Assembly (NCBI RefSeq): GCF_017352155.2
Contig: NZ_CP071462.1
Location: 2,170,001 to 2,234,000 of the forward strand
DNA: 64,000 nucleotides
Direction of reading: 5' to 3'
Origin: Haloterrigena alkaliphila
GTDB lineage: Archaea > Halobacteriota > Halobacteria > Halobacteriales > Natrialbaceae
Shown: positions 16,187 through 25,030 of the stretch, one piece after another
How the letters are laid out: the number at the start of each line of letters is the position of its first letter
Numbering within the stretch: the first letter of the stretch is position 1
Notes under the pieces: generated by a model
Told to the model about the DNA's origin: nothing
Database searches by the model: none
Seen by the model: the letters and a program-made list of their open reading frames with translations, nothing else
Made by a program: the position numbers and the translations under genes

Positions 16187-16945
16187 CTACGTGCAGGAGA
16201 AGCCGCCGTCGACGACCAGCGCCTGCCCGGTGATCCAGTCGGCTTCGTCGCTGGCGAGGAACAGCATGGCGTTGGCGATGTCCTCGGGCTCACCGAGTCG
16301 CTTGAGCGGATAGAACTTCGACATCTCTTCCTTCCTCGCCTCCCACTCCTCCTCGGTGTGGTTCTTCCGGGGCATCGCCGTGTCCGTGACGCCCGGACAG
16401 ACCGCGTTCGCCCGGACGCCGGCCGGCCCGACCTCGGCCGCGACGGTGCGCGTGAAGTTGACGACCGCGCCCTTCGAGAGCGAGTAGGCGCCGAGCTGGG
16501 GCGCGCCGATGACGCCCGCCAGCGACGCGGTGTTGACGATCGCGCCCGACCCCTGCTCCCTGAAGTGTGGAATCACGGCGTGACAGCCGTTCCATACGCC
16601 CTTGACGTTCACGTCGATGACCCGGTCGCGCTCGCCCTCGTCGATCTCCTCTACCTTCGCGCGCTCGTGGCTGACGCCCGCGTTGTTGAGCATGACGTCG
16701 AGGCCGAACTCGTCGACCGCCTCGTCGACGGCCGCGTGGACCGCGTCGGCGTCCCGGACGTCCAACTCGAGGGCGGTCCCCGCCTGTCCGATGTCCTCGA
16801 CGCGGTCGATCGTCTCCTCGGCGCCCTCGAGGTCGATATCGGCGGCGACGATCGTCGCGCCTTCCTCGGCGAACAGTTCTGCGGCTTCCCGGCCGAGGCC
16901 GGACCCTGCACCCGTGATAAACGCCGTCTTGCCTTCGAGTCGCAT
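16187..16945 (-). CDS. Classical SDR oxidoreductase (3-oxoacyl-ACP reductase / FabG-like)
   Basis: Protein of 252 residues. The Rossmann motif TGAGSGLG (residues 10-17), NNAG in the middle, the catalytic triad in NTASLAG plus YSLSKGA (Ser, Tyr, Lys), and the C-terminal TGQALVVDGGF are all present. It reduces or oxidises a carbonyl/hydroxyl substrate with NAD(P)H; the substrate is not evident. Two ATGs are possible (16951 and 16945). The TATA box at 16970-16976 lies 27 nt before 16945, favouring the second as a leaderless start. Confidence 0.88.
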   Translation of the reverse strand: MRLEGKTAFITGAGSGLGREAAELFAEEGATIVAADIDLEGAEETIDRVEDIGQAGTALELDVRDADAVHAAVDEAVDEFGLDVMLNNAGVSHERAKVEEIDEGERDRVIDVNVKGVWNGCHAVIPHFREQGSGAIVNTASLAGVIGAPQLGAYSLSKGAVVNFTRTVAAEVGPAGVRANAVCPGVTDTAMPRKNHTEEEWEARKEEMSKFYPLKRLGEPEDIANAMLFLASDEADWITGQALVVDGGFSCT

Positions 16946-16969
16946 ACGCATACGTTCTCGAGTGTCCCC

Positions 16970-16976
16970 ATAAAGG
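16970..16976 (-). promoter_or_regulatory. TATA box of the SDR gene
   Basis: Minus-strand CTTTATG centred 27 nt upstream of the ATG at 16945; this decides the start site. Confidence 0.55.
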
Positions 16977-17518
16977 ATGGTTCCGACGCATCGGTTGCCG
17001 GCTCGAGTCGGGTATCCTCGACAAATTTTCCGTATCGACTGTGTTGACAACTATACGGCACTAGTGAAAGCTCGAATTTCGTCACATCTACTGTCAATGA
17101 CAGATACTGGTATACAAGGGGAATCCGGCTTCTGGCCATAAGTGACGAGTGTATATTAAATACGATTCGAAGAAAATCACAGACTTCTATCAGCCTAAGG
17201 TCTATTTCTGAAACGAAACGCTCGAGTCCGCGTTCGTGAGCGATTCCTGGAAAGCCGAAACGGGTGCGGTCGCTGCAATCGGTCCAGAACACCGAACGTT
17301 TCCAATCGATATATCGCCGTACCGTCTGCCGATTATCGGCGGTGGATCGACTAATCATCGATAACAGAATCTGTGATACCGCCAAGAAGAGGGGTTACGT
17401 ACCGGACTGCGGTACTATTGCATCGACGATCGATCGTGTATCGTATTCTCGAGAGGAACCGTCCGAAACGGTCGCGCCAGTTTTTACGGAATCGCAGCCC
17501 CGTTCCACCCGGATCGCA
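16977..17518. other. AT-richer 540-bp divergent intergenic region
   Basis: No gene recognised. The stretch 17090-17215 is clearly AT-richer than the rest of the window (GTATATTAAATACG at 17151-17165). A TTTTTACGG at 17483-17491 about 30 nt before the ATG at 17519 is the likely promoter element of the Tat-exported protein. Confidence 0.5.
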
Positions 17519-18079
17519 ATGACAGACCATCCCACTCGACGAACGATATTGAAAAGTACAGCAGTAACCGGTGTCGCGGCGACCGGCGTTGCGGGACTCG
17601 CTGGCTCAGCTGCCGGCCAAGAATCCGCAACGGGATCGGTTCCGCTGGGCGACGTGGCCGATCAGGCCCAGATCGTCAGCGGAAACAAGAATGCCGTCAT
17701 CCAGTCGCTCACGGTCACGATTACCGAAGCGACACAGACGGGAGAAAACACCGTCGAACTGGCCGGTGAGTTCGTTGCCGAAGTCCTGCCTAATGTCAAC
17801 GCCAACGAGAACGCGTTGCAGACGAATAGTGGGACTTTCGAGGGCGCAACGGCGACGCTACAGCCCGCGGAAACGGCAGAGGATACGGTGAGTACACAGC
17901 AGCAAACGTGTGACATCCTCTTCCTCAATCTGGGCCCGATCGACCTCAACCTGCTGGGCCTCGTCGTCAATATCTCCGAGATAACCGTCAACGTAGATGC
18001 ACAGTCGGGCGGGGGGAACCTCCTCGGGAACCTGCTCTGTGCAGTCGCCGGCCTCCTCGATCCGCAGGGAGTAAACTAA
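17519..18079 (+). CDS. Tat-exported protein of unknown function
   Basis: Protein of 186 residues. A twin-arginine signal (HPTRRTILKSTAVTG) with a hydrophobic Ala/Gly stretch ends near AGSAAGQES, so the mature protein begins around residue 35. The mature part is beta-rich with Thr/Val alternation. It has two well-separated Cys residues (TCDILF and LLCAVAGLL) and a hydrophobic C-terminal LLGNLLCAVAGLLD, seen in several secreted haloarchaeal proteins. No enzymatic motif. The upstream AT-rich region suggests its own promoter. Confidence 0.75.
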   Translation: MTDHPTRRTILKSTAVTGVAATGVAGLAGSAAGQESATGSVPLGDVADQAQIVSGNKNAVIQSLTVTITEATQTGENTVELAGEFVAEVLPNVNANENALQTNSGTFEGATATLQPAETAEDTVSTQQQTCDILFLNLGPIDLNLLGLVVNISEITVNVDAQSGGGNLLGNLLCAVAGLLDPQGVN

Positions 18080-18375
18080 ACGCCTTCGACCGTCTGGAAC
18101 CCGTAGTTTGCCGCACTCAGCGGTCCGATCTCCGTTCGGCGCTATCCGGGCTCCGGGCGGTGGAACGATCGGTCAACGCTTTCGTTGTTTTTCCAGCGAT
18201 CACTCGGCGTATAACCGGCGGCGAGACGGGGACCGCACGATCCTCAGGAAGACAGACACAACGCCGCAGTCGACGACTATCTCGGCATCGGCTACGCGCT
18301 TCTAGTTCAAATAGTTTACAAGAGTTCGGGCGGGGCGTCCGACGGCCGAACGTCGAATCCGCCGCTATCGGCCGG
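18080..18375. other. Intergenic region after the Tat protein gene
   Basis: About 295 bp between convergent genes. I see no gene, no clear hairpin and no repeat. Confidence 0.5.
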
Positions 18376-19755
18376 TCAGTCGTCGGCCGGTACTGCTCGT
18401 TCAGCGCGTTCGTCGTCGGTCAGCAGCGGCGTGCCGTCGGCCTTCGGCCCCAACTGCGGGCCGAACGGTGGCTCGTCGGCGTCGATGACGCGTCGCGTCT
18501 CGTAGTCGGTCGAGCGCTCGACCGGGACCCGACCGATCGAGGAGATCATCTCGACGTAGTCCGCGAACGACCGGAACTCGCCGTGCTCCCCGCCGGCGCG
18601 GGTCGTGATCTCCTCGGAGAGGATCGTCCCCATGTAGTCGTCGGCGCCACAGGAGAGCATCTTCAGCCCCTGTTCGTCGCCGTACTTGACCCACGAGGAC
18701 TGGACGTGATCGACGTTGTCGAGGAACAGTCTCGAGACGGCGATCATGAGTTCGTCCTCGTCGGTGCTCGCGCCGCCGGAGACCACGTCGTGCTCGAAGA
18801 GGGGGGTGTTCTGGTGGATGAAGGAGAGCGGGACGAACTCGGAGATGTTTCCGGTCCGGTCCTGCAGGTCCCGAATCCGCTTCAGGTGCATCGCGCGGTG
18901 GGCCTCGTTCTCGACGTGGCCGTACATGATCGTCGCCGTCATGCCGAGGCCGACGCTCGCGGCGGCCTCCATCGCCTCGAGCCACTCCTCGGTGCCGATC
19001 TTGCCGGGGCAGATCACGTCCCGCACTTCCTCGACGAGGATCTCGGCGGCCGTTCCGGGGACGGTGTCGAGTCCCGCGTCCTGCAGCCGGCGGAACACCT
19101 CCTCGTAGGACCACTCCGTTCCGCGGCGGGCGTGGTAGGCCTCTTCGGGGGTCATCGAGTGGACGTGGACGCCGTCGACGCTCATCGCCGCGATCTGGTC
19201 GACGTAGGTGCCGGGGCTGGTCGCGTAGACCTCGGGGGGCTTGTAGTTGACTTCCTTCGGGTTCGGGTGGGCCTCGAGGATCTCCCGGTGCTCGTCGTCG
19301 AGGGCGAACGCGGGGTGGAGGCCGGAGACGGAGGTAACTTCGTAGATGCCCCGCTCGACGGCGTCGGCGACGACCTCGCGGGACTCCGCGGGGGTTTTCG
19401 TGAAGCCCGCGGTCTCGACCTCGCTCTCGCGTTCGAACGTGTGGGCGGCGTCCTTGAAATTACAGAACAGACAGCCCACGTTACACGCGGTCGTGACGTT
19501 GTTGTTCAGGTTGGCGACGAAGGTGACCTCCTCGCCGACGACCTCGGCGCGGCGGCGGTCGGCGGCCTCAAGGACTCGTTCCTTGCGCCGGCGATCGATG
19601 CCGTCGCTGTCCGACCCGGTCGTGAGCAACTCGATGGCGTCGTCGACCGTGAGCCGGTCGCCGGCGCGCGCCTTCTCGAGTGCGTTCTCGAACGATTGGT
19701 CGGTCTCGGGAACGTGGTCGTACGTGAGGTCTGCCTCGGTCACCGGTCGCTCCAT
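18376..19755 (-). CDS. cofH: FO synthase subunit 2 (5-amino-6-ribitylaminouracil-tyrosine 4-hydroxyphenyl transferase)
   Basis: Radical SAM protein of 459 residues. The cluster motif is CNVGCLFCNF (CxxxCxxC). The VSGLHPAFALDDEH, HVHSMTPEEAYHARRG and IKIG-like regions are family hallmarks. It couples tyrosine to the pyrimidine precursor, and CofG completes FO. ATG at 19755 (MERPVTEADL) is chosen. The minus-strand CCTTTTC at 19782-19788 is a TATA-like element about 29 nt upstream, so the mRNA would be leaderless. The gene is 2.7 kb from cofG on the opposite strand, so the FO genes are neighbours but not an operon. Confidence 0.93.
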   Translation of the reverse strand: MERPVTEADLTYDHVPETDQSFENALEKARAGDRLTVDDAIELLTTGSDSDGIDRRRKERVLEAADRRRAEVVGEEVTFVANLNNNVTTACNVGCLFCNFKDAAHTFERESEVETAGFTKTPAESREVVADAVERGIYEVTSVSGLHPAFALDDEHREILEAHPNPKEVNYKPPEVYATSPGTYVDQIAAMSVDGVHVHSMTPEEAYHARRGTEWSYEEVFRRLQDAGLDTVPGTAAEILVEEVRDVICPGKIGTEEWLEAMEAAASVGLGMTATIMYGHVENEAHRAMHLKRIRDLQDRTGNISEFVPLSFIHQNTPLFEHDVVSGGASTDEDELMIAVSRLFLDNVDHVQSSWVKYGDEQGLKMLSCGADDYMGTILSEEITTRAGGEHGEFRSFADYVEMISSIGRVPVERSTDYETRRVIDADEPPFGPQLGPKADGTPLLTDDERAERAVPADD

Positions 19756-19900
19756 CGGCGTATCAATCTCGGTACAGCGAGAAAAGGGTGATGGATCGTT
19801 CGTCCCGCCCGCTCGAGGAACTGACGTCCCGGTCGGTGTGTGCGGGTCGACTCTCTCGGTCACGGCCGCGTTCCGCGCCGGCGTGTACGGAGTCTCGTCC

Positions 19901-20698
19901 TCACGACCCGTCGAACGTCTCGCGAGCCGTGGCGGCGAGGATCACCCGCGTGGCCTCCTCGGGGGCGTCCCAGTGCGGATAGTGTCCGCTGTCCTCGAAC
20001 CAGTAGACTCGCGCGTTGGGGAATCGGTTCGCAGCGCGCTTCGCCTGTCGGGGGAGGGTGACCCGATCCTTGCGGCCCCAGCCGATCACGACCGGGCCCG
20101 GCGTCGACTCCGTCCCGGGCTGGCCGGGACCGAACGCCAACCGCCGCAACAGTTCGTCGAACGACGGCGAGTCGGCGAAGGTCCGCATCTCTTCGCGGGC
20201 GACGTCGGCGGGCAGGTCCCAGGGGCGCGCCGAGAGTTGCGCCAGGAGCAGGGTCCGGCCCGCGGCGCTGTCCACGAGTCGATCCATCACGGGCCGAAGC
20301 CCGCGAACGAGGCGGATCGACGGGGCGAGCGTCGCGTAGAAGAAGTACCGTTCCCAGCCCGTCCAGAACCCGCCGGGATCGAGCGCGACGGTCGCGCCGA
20401 CGTCGCCCCGACGCGCGAGTTCGAGGACGAGTCGCCCGCCCATCGAGTTCCCGACGACGTCGACCCCTTCGAGATCGTTCGCAGTCAGAAACGAGGCGAC
20501 CGCATCGGCAAGAGTGTCGACGGAAACCTCGCCGGACAGCGGCGGCGTCTCGCCGTGACCGGGGAGATCCACGGCGGTCACCTCGCGCTCGGCGGCCAGC
20601 CCGTCGAGCACCGGCGTCCACGTCCGCCAGCTTCCGCCCAGGCCGTGAACGAGGAGCAGCGGCTCGCCGTCGCCACGCCGGATGTGATTCATCTCCAT
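19901..20698 (-). CDS. Alpha/beta hydrolase
   Basis: Protein of 265 residues with the full catalytic set: nucleophile Ser in GNSMGG (about residue 83), acid Asp in GWGRKDRVT and His in DSGHYPHWD. An oxyanion HGLGG lies near the N-terminus and the DLPGHGET turn follows. The lid region is hydrophobic and aromatic (GWERYFFYATLAP). Substrate unknown; esterase, lactonase and C-C hydrolase are all possible. Starts at either of two ATGs two codons apart (20698 or 20692). Confidence 0.87.
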   Translation of the reverse strand: MEMNHIRRGDGEPLLLVHGLGGSWRTWTPVLDGLAAEREVTAVDLPGHGETPPLSGEVSVDTLADAVASFLTANDLEGVDVVGNSMGGRLVLELARRGDVGATVALDPGGFWTGWERYFFYATLAPSIRLVRGLRPVMDRLVDSAAGRTLLLAQLSARPWDLPADVAREEMRTFADSPSFDELLRRLAFGPGQPGTESTPGPVVIGWGRKDRVTLPRQAKRAANRFPNARVYWFEDSGHYPHWDAPEEATRVILAATARETFDGS

Positions 20699-20940
20699 AC
20701 GCGTCGAAGGAGCGCCAGCTGTGTCGGACTATTGCACCGATACGGACAGGAAGCGCGCGAAAATTACGGACTCGAGGACGGACCGGCGTCGCGTCAGTCC
20801 CTTGGTCCGTCGTCGGTCGCCGACGGCGTCGGTTCCCGGGCGAGCAGCGCCGAGACGCGCGAGGTTCAGGGGTCGGTTCCGCGTCCCGTCCGTCGAACGC
20901 AGGTCCCGAAGTTATCGGCGGCGGCCGCGAACGGTGACCC

Positions 20941-21231
20941 ATGAGTTCACGGACACCGGAGGAGTGCGTCGACCTCGCTCTCGACGAGGGGGCCGACGAA
21001 GAGCGACGCGCGGACGCGATTCGCGAGCTGAAAACGGCCAACGAGTGCGACGAACTCGCGGCGCTCGTCCGCGAGGATCGAATCGACGACCGGTATCGCC
21101 GGCAGGCGCTCGAGGCGCTGGCGACGCCCCAGTGCGATTCGACGCTCCGCAACCTGGTCGAGGACGAGACCCTCGAGGAACCGCTCCAGGGGAACGCGGA
21201 CGAGTTGCTCACGACCGTCGACGGTGACTGA
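20941..21231 (+). CDS. Small HEAT-repeat-like helical protein
   Basis: Protein of 96 residues, all helical and acidic. It reads as two or three HEAT-type helix pairs (ADAIRELKTANECDELAALV, YRRQALEALATPQCDSTLRNLV). Such short repeats mediate protein contacts. Two cysteines at equivalent repeat positions (ECDEL, QCDST) support internal repetition. No partner is evident; the next gene is purC, 145 nt downstream. Confidence 0.7.
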   Translation: MSSRTPEECVDLALDEGADEERRADAIRELKTANECDELAALVREDRIDDRYRRQALEALATPQCDSTLRNLVEDETLEEPLQGNADELLTTVDGD

Positions 21232-21375
21232 ACGCGGAACCCGACCGGTTTCGACCCTCGAGCGGACGCCGACACCGATGCCGAGTCGCCCGCTCGATAC
21301 TGAAACCTTCTTAGGGGCCGGCCACGGCAACTGGGATATGAACGGCGGCCGCGGACACGTCTCGAGGTGTCTTAC

Positions 21376-22395
21376 GTGACGAGCGTCAAAGAGTTCCGGA
21401 TCGATGACGAAGCGACCGACGAGGAACTCGGCGACGGCGCGTTCGTCTTCACCGACGCCTACTCCGTCTTCGACTGGGGCCAGATGCCCGACCGCATCCC
21501 CGACAAGGGCGCCAGCCTCTGTACGATGGGCGCGTTCAACTTCGAACTGCTCGAGTCCGAAGGCGTTCCGACCCACTACCGCGGTGTCGTCGAGAACGGC
21601 GACGTCGTCTCGCTCGAGGACGCCTCGCGCCCGCCCTGGGAGATGGCCATCGACCTCACGCAGGTGCCCGACCTCCCCAACGAAGGCCGGGAGTACGATT
21701 ACGACAGGTACCACGCCGAGGCCGGCGAGAACTACCTCGTGCCCCTCGAGATCGTCTTCCGGAACCGCGTTCCCGTCGGCTCGAGCCTCCGCGATCGGAC
21801 CGAGCCCGCCGACCACGGCCTGGATCTCGACGCGTGGCCCGACGAGGCCGTCGACCTCGAGGACCCGATCGTCGAGTTCACGACGAAGTACGAGGAGAGC
21901 GACCGGCAGCTCGACCGCGCGGAGGCCGACGAGATCGCCGGCGCGGCCGCGATAGACGACCTCGAGTCGGTTGCCAGCGAGGTCAACCGGATCGTCACCG
22001 AGCAAGCCGAGTCCGCCGGGCTGGTCCACGAGGACGGCAAGATCGAGTGTTGCTACTGTCAGGGAGAGATCCGCGTCGCCGACGTCGTCGGTACCTTCGA
22101 CGAGAACCGTTTCAGCTACGAGGGCACCCAGCTCTCCAAGGAGGTCCTCCGGCAGTATCACAAGCGGACCCAGCCCGAGTGGGTGCAGGCCGTCGAGGCG
22201 GCCAAGGCCGAGGCGAAACGCGAGGACGTCGCCGACTGGAAGTCCCTGTGCGACGCGGAGCCCGAGCCCCTCGAGGAGCGCGTCGTCGAGACGGCCCGCG
22301 ACCTCTACTGCGCCGGTGCTAACGCCTACACCGGGATGGAACTGTTCGACGCGCCGCCCCTCTCGAGCGCCATCGGCGCGGTCCGCCGGCTGTAA
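21376..22395 (+). CDS. purC: Phosphoribosylaminoimidazole-succinocarboxamide synthase (SAICAR synthetase)
   Basis: Protein of 339 residues for the sixth step of IMP synthesis. SVKEFR at the N-terminus, GKGASL-like DKGASLCTMGAFNFELLE, and TKYEESDRQL are family features. The haloarchaeal form has a C-terminal zinc-like CCYCQGEIR insert and a helical extension, so it is longer than bacterial PurC. Two in-frame GTGs occur, at 21367 and 21376. The sequence GAGGTG at 21364-21369 serves as a ribosome site for the second, so 21376 is preferred. purU, purS and purQ follow within 6 kb. Confidence 0.9.
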   Translation: MTSVKEFRIDDEATDEELGDGAFVFTDAYSVFDWGQMPDRIPDKGASLCTMGAFNFELLESEGVPTHYRGVVENGDVVSLEDASRPPWEMAIDLTQVPDLPNEGREYDYDRYHAEAGENYLVPLEIVFRNRVPVGSSLRDRTEPADHGLDLDAWPDEAVDLEDPIVEFTTKYEESDRQLDRAEADEIAGAAAIDDLESVASEVNRIVTEQAESAGLVHEDGKIECCYCQGEIRVADVVGTFDENRFSYEGTQLSKEVLRQYHKRTQPEWVQAVEAAKAEAKREDVADWKSLCDAEPEPLEERVVETARDLYCAGANAYTGMELFDAPPLSSAIGAVRRL

Positions 22396-22557
22396 TCCGC
22401 CGCGATCGCGCCGGTCCTCGCTCCGTCGCCTCGGGCGCCGGCGTCGGCTCGACCGTCGTCGCCCATCGCAGAATGCGGCAGATGCTACCGTGTGGCGCGC
22501 TCGAAACGGATAAGTAACCCTCATGTTGGGGGACGAAACACATTCGACCGAGCGTCA

Positions 22558-23181
22558 ATGAGTTTCACCGCCAGCGCAATCGCAGCGAGTATCGTCGCGT
22601 TCAGCCTCACCAGCGGAATCGCGGCCGTCGCGACCGGGATGCTGACGCTGTTTATCCTCGTCATCATCGGATTCACCGTCCTCTCGCAGATGTCGGACGA
22701 CTGGGGTCCCGCACAGCCTGCGCGGTCCTCGTCCGCCGACTCCTCGAGACGGCACAATCTCCTAGATCGGACGGATGTACTGAGCGTGATCAACCGCGAC
22801 GGCACGCTAGTACTAGCAGAACGGACGGTGGGACTCGCAGCGGCCATCAGCGCATTCGTCATGGTTTCGACGGCCGTGTTCACCATCACCCACTGGATGG
22901 GGATCCACAACGTTCTACTGGGGGCGACGATGGCCGTACTCGCGTCGGTCCACGCGCTTCGGATCAGTCAGGATAAGCCGATCATCGCCCTCGCCGGCGT
23001 GTTGGCGCTGCTCGGCGCGTGGACGACCGCGGCGCCGTTCGTCCTCGGGGTTAGTCGACCCCTGGTGATACAGATCAACGTCGCGGCCGGCATCCTTATC
23101 ATGATCCTGTCTCTCGTCAGCGCGTACGGGATCTTGCAGACGTCACGATCGGGCCAGACGTCGGGCGCAACGGGTGTGTAA
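22558..23181 (+). CDS. Membrane protein with SPW-like repeat region
   Basis: Protein of 207 residues. The N-terminal pair of helices (SFTASAIAASIVAFSLTSG, MLTLFILVIIGFTVL) is followed by a polar loop of about 40 residues. At least four more helices come next. The segment GAWTTAAPFVLG followed by QINVAAGILIMILSLVSAYG resembles the SPW repeat of small membrane proteins. ATG at 22558 follows a region AT-rich enough for a promoter (GATAAGTAACC at 22509-22519). Function unknown. Confidence 0.75.
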   Translation: MSFTASAIAASIVAFSLTSGIAAVATGMLTLFILVIIGFTVLSQMSDDWGPAQPARSSSADSSRRHNLLDRTDVLSVINRDGTLVLAERTVGLAAAISAFVMVSTAVFTITHWMGIHNVLLGATMAVLASVHALRISQDKPIIALAGVLALLGAWTTAAPFVLGVSRPLVIQINVAAGILIMILSLVSAYGILQTSRSGQTSGATGV

Positions 23182-23265
23182 CCGCTGCGTAGCCGAAACC
23201 CCTGCATTTTCTCGTTGTCGGGACGATCGCGGTTCGCGTTCCGAACTCGAGCAGGGCGCCGACCG

Positions 23266-23561
23266 TCACGCGTTCCACGACTCCGCGTCCGTTTCCGGCT
23301 CGTCCTCGAGGGGCGTCCCGTCGATTCGCTTCGGGCCCCGCCAACCTCGGCGCCCTCGACGCGGATCGGCCGCGTGACCTCGTGACCGCCGCGGAACTCG
23401 GGGGTGAGATCGGCCCCCAGCAGCCCGGCGGCGTGTACGTCTCGATCGTCCCGCCGTCCGCGACGGTTCCCGCCCACTCCTGGTCCGGACCGACCAGTCC
23501 AAGTGTGTACTGATCGACGAACAGTTCCTGTTGGGCTTCCCGCTCCCCTCATTGTGCCATA
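23266..23561 (-). pseudogene. Broken acetamidase/formamidase gene (N-terminal fragment)
   Basis: Read on the minus strand from ATG 23561: M-A-Q, an in-frame TGA at codon 4, then ELFVDQYTLGLVGPDQEWAG and TIETYTPPGCWGP. After a one-base frameshift it continues TPEFRGGHEVTRPIRVEGAE. These are the highly conserved N-terminal blocks of the acetamidase/formamidase family. The remainder of the enzyme (over 200 residues) is missing. The reading ends in a short acidic tail (DEPETDAESWNA) that I cannot assign. An IS element lies 78 nt from its start. Confidence 0.8.
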
Positions 23562-23629
23562 ACGTACCAAACTTCGATGCCGCTCTCGATGAGGCTACTG
23601 TCGCCGGAACCCGCGTTTCGAACACTTCT

Positions 23630-23638
23630 TTCCTTGAT
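23630..23638. repeat. Target-site duplication, left of the IS element
   Basis: TTCCTTGAT, repeated exactly at 24640-24648. The element therefore inserted as a unit and the site has not been rearranged since. Confidence 0.8.
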
Positions 23639-24639
23639 CGCTCTTCTGTAGGAGATTGTTGATACTGCTCAGCTATCGCTGTGGAATCGAAGAGAGCAAG
23701 GACACCGCGTCAGCGGTGTCCGTTAAGCATGATTCCGCTAGATGTGTTTGGGTCGGAATCGGTCGCAGCGGACCTGTTGGCGCAGGTTCGCTGGCGTAAC
23801 GGTGTTACTTGCCCTCGCTGCCGTTCTGACCTGGCGGTCAAGAACGGCAGCTATGGGCACTTTCAGCGCTATCTCTGTAAGAATTGCGACCGCACGTTCA
23901 ACGATAAGACCGGCACAATCTTCGCCCACTCGAAAGTCGCACTCAGAAAGTGGCTGTTCTCGATTTATGCGTTTCTTCGGTTTAACACGAGTCTTCGCCA
24001 ACTTCAGCTAGAGATCGACGTCCAGTACAAAACGATCTACCAGCGCGTCGAGCGCTTTACGAAGGCGCTCGACGCGCCTTCGCTCGACCTCGTTGGTCCG
24101 GTCGAAATCGACGAAGTCTACGTTTCTGCAGGGCTAAAAGGCCGCGAGCGCGACCAAGAGTCGCGCTCGCGTGGCCTGTCCACACGTGGACGAGGATCGT
24201 ACGATCAGGACAAACCGCCGGTGTTCACGATCGTCGATCGTGGCACCGGCGATCGATACGTGATCCCAGCGAAATCAGCCGATGAATCGACGATTCGGCT
24301 CCTTCTCGCAAACCGCGAGAAGGAGCCACTGACCGTCTACACTGACGGATTTCGCGCCTACGATCCACTTGCCGAGGACGACGCATTCGACCGCGAATAC
24401 GTCGTCCACGGCGACGGCGAATACGCTGACGAAAACGTACACGTCAACACCTGCGAGAGCCACGGATCGCTGCTGCGACCGTGGCTCTCGCCTCATCGAG
24501 GCATCTCAAAAGATAAGCTTACACAGTATCTCCGAGCGTTTCAACTTCGACGCAAGCTACTGCGGAAACCAGGGAGAGAAGCCCTCAAACATGCTGTCAA
24601 AGCTACGCTGTGAAATCAACAAAGTGCTACACAAGAGCG
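23639..24639 (+). mobile_element. IS1595-family insertion sequence (1001 bp)
   Basis: Terminal inverted repeats start CGCTCTT at both ends. The left arm (23639-23664, with TGTAG and TTGTTGAT) matches the reverse complement of 24614-24639 at roughly 20 of 26 positions by eye. The flanks carry a 9-bp direct repeat. One uninterrupted transposase gene fills the element, so it may still be active. The element interrupts the region between a decayed acetamidase and a small zinc-finger gene. Confidence 0.88.
23729..24613 (+). CDS. IS1595-family transposase
   Basis: Protein of 294 residues from ATG 23729 (MIPLDVFGSESVAADLL); an in-frame codon at 23681 would add 16 residues not typical of the family. 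The N-terminal zinc ribbon is CPRCRSD with CKNCDRTF, then a helix-turn-helix (LRQLQLEIDVQYKTIYQRV). The DDE-type catalytic domain has D in EIDEVYV, D in YTDGFRAYD and E in HVNTCESHGSLL. The reading frame is intact. A basic Arg/Ser insert follows the first Asp. Confidence 0.9.
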   Translation: MIPLDVFGSESVAADLLAQVRWRNGVTCPRCRSDLAVKNGSYGHFQRYLCKNCDRTFNDKTGTIFAHSKVALRKWLFSIYAFLRFNTSLRQLQLEIDVQYKTIYQRVERFTKALDAPSLDLVGPVEIDEVYVSAGLKGRERDQESRSRGLSTRGRGSYDQDKPPVFTIVDRGTGDRYVIPAKSADESTIRLLLANREKEPLTVYTDGFRAYDPLAEDDAFDREYVVHGDGEYADENVHVNTCESHGSLLRPWLSPHRGISKDKLTQYLRAFQLRRKLLRKPGREALKHAVKATL

Positions 24640-24648
24640 TTCCTTGAT
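24640..24648. repeat. Target-site duplication, right of the IS element
   Basis: TTCCTTGAT, exact copy of 23630-23638. Confidence 0.8.
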
Positions 24649-24808
24649 TTTGACAGGCTCGGCTGCGCTTCCGATCGGTGGGGACGCCGGCAGCCGTTTA
24701 CCGTCGTGCGACGGGTCCGATTCGGCGCGAACGCCCCGGTTCGGTCGACCGTGGCTGATACCGCCGGAACAAGTTCGTTAAAGTGAGTCTCGTCCCTTCG
24801 GTCGCCTA

Positions 24809-24967
24809 ATGGCTGATTCGACGGACGAGGACTCACCGGACTGCCGACAGTGTGGCGACTCCGTTGCATCGTCTTCCGACTACCGCGTCGTCACCACCGT
24901 CGAGGACGGTGAAGCGGTCTACCACCACTTCTGTAGCGACGACTGCCTCGAGAGCTGGGAGGCGTAG
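24809..24967 (+). CDS. Micro zinc-finger protein (52 aa, DUF7576-like)
   Basis: MADSTDEDSPDCRQCGDSVA followed by a short strand pair and HHFCSDDCLESWEA. Two pairs of cysteines (CRQC and CSDDC) form a treble-clef or TRASH-like zinc site. Such one-domain zinc proteins are abundant in haloarchaea. A TATA-like GTTAAAG at 24777-24783 lies about 29 nt before the ATG. The product may act in protein or nucleic-acid contacts; role unknown. Confidence 0.72.
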   Translation: MADSTDEDSPDCRQCGDSVASSSDYRVVTTVEDGEAVYHHFCSDDCLESWEA

Positions 24968-25030
24968 CTCGAGCGTCGACGCGCGAACCGCTTGGGGGGA
25001 CGCGAAAACGCTCTCGAGAACCGAGGGCCG

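Noticed and set aside
14591-17047. 818-codon plus-strand frame across cofG, the deaminase and the SDR gene
   Set aside because: It crosses three well-supported genes on both strands and its translation is Arg/Gly/Pro noise typical of GC-rich shadow frames.
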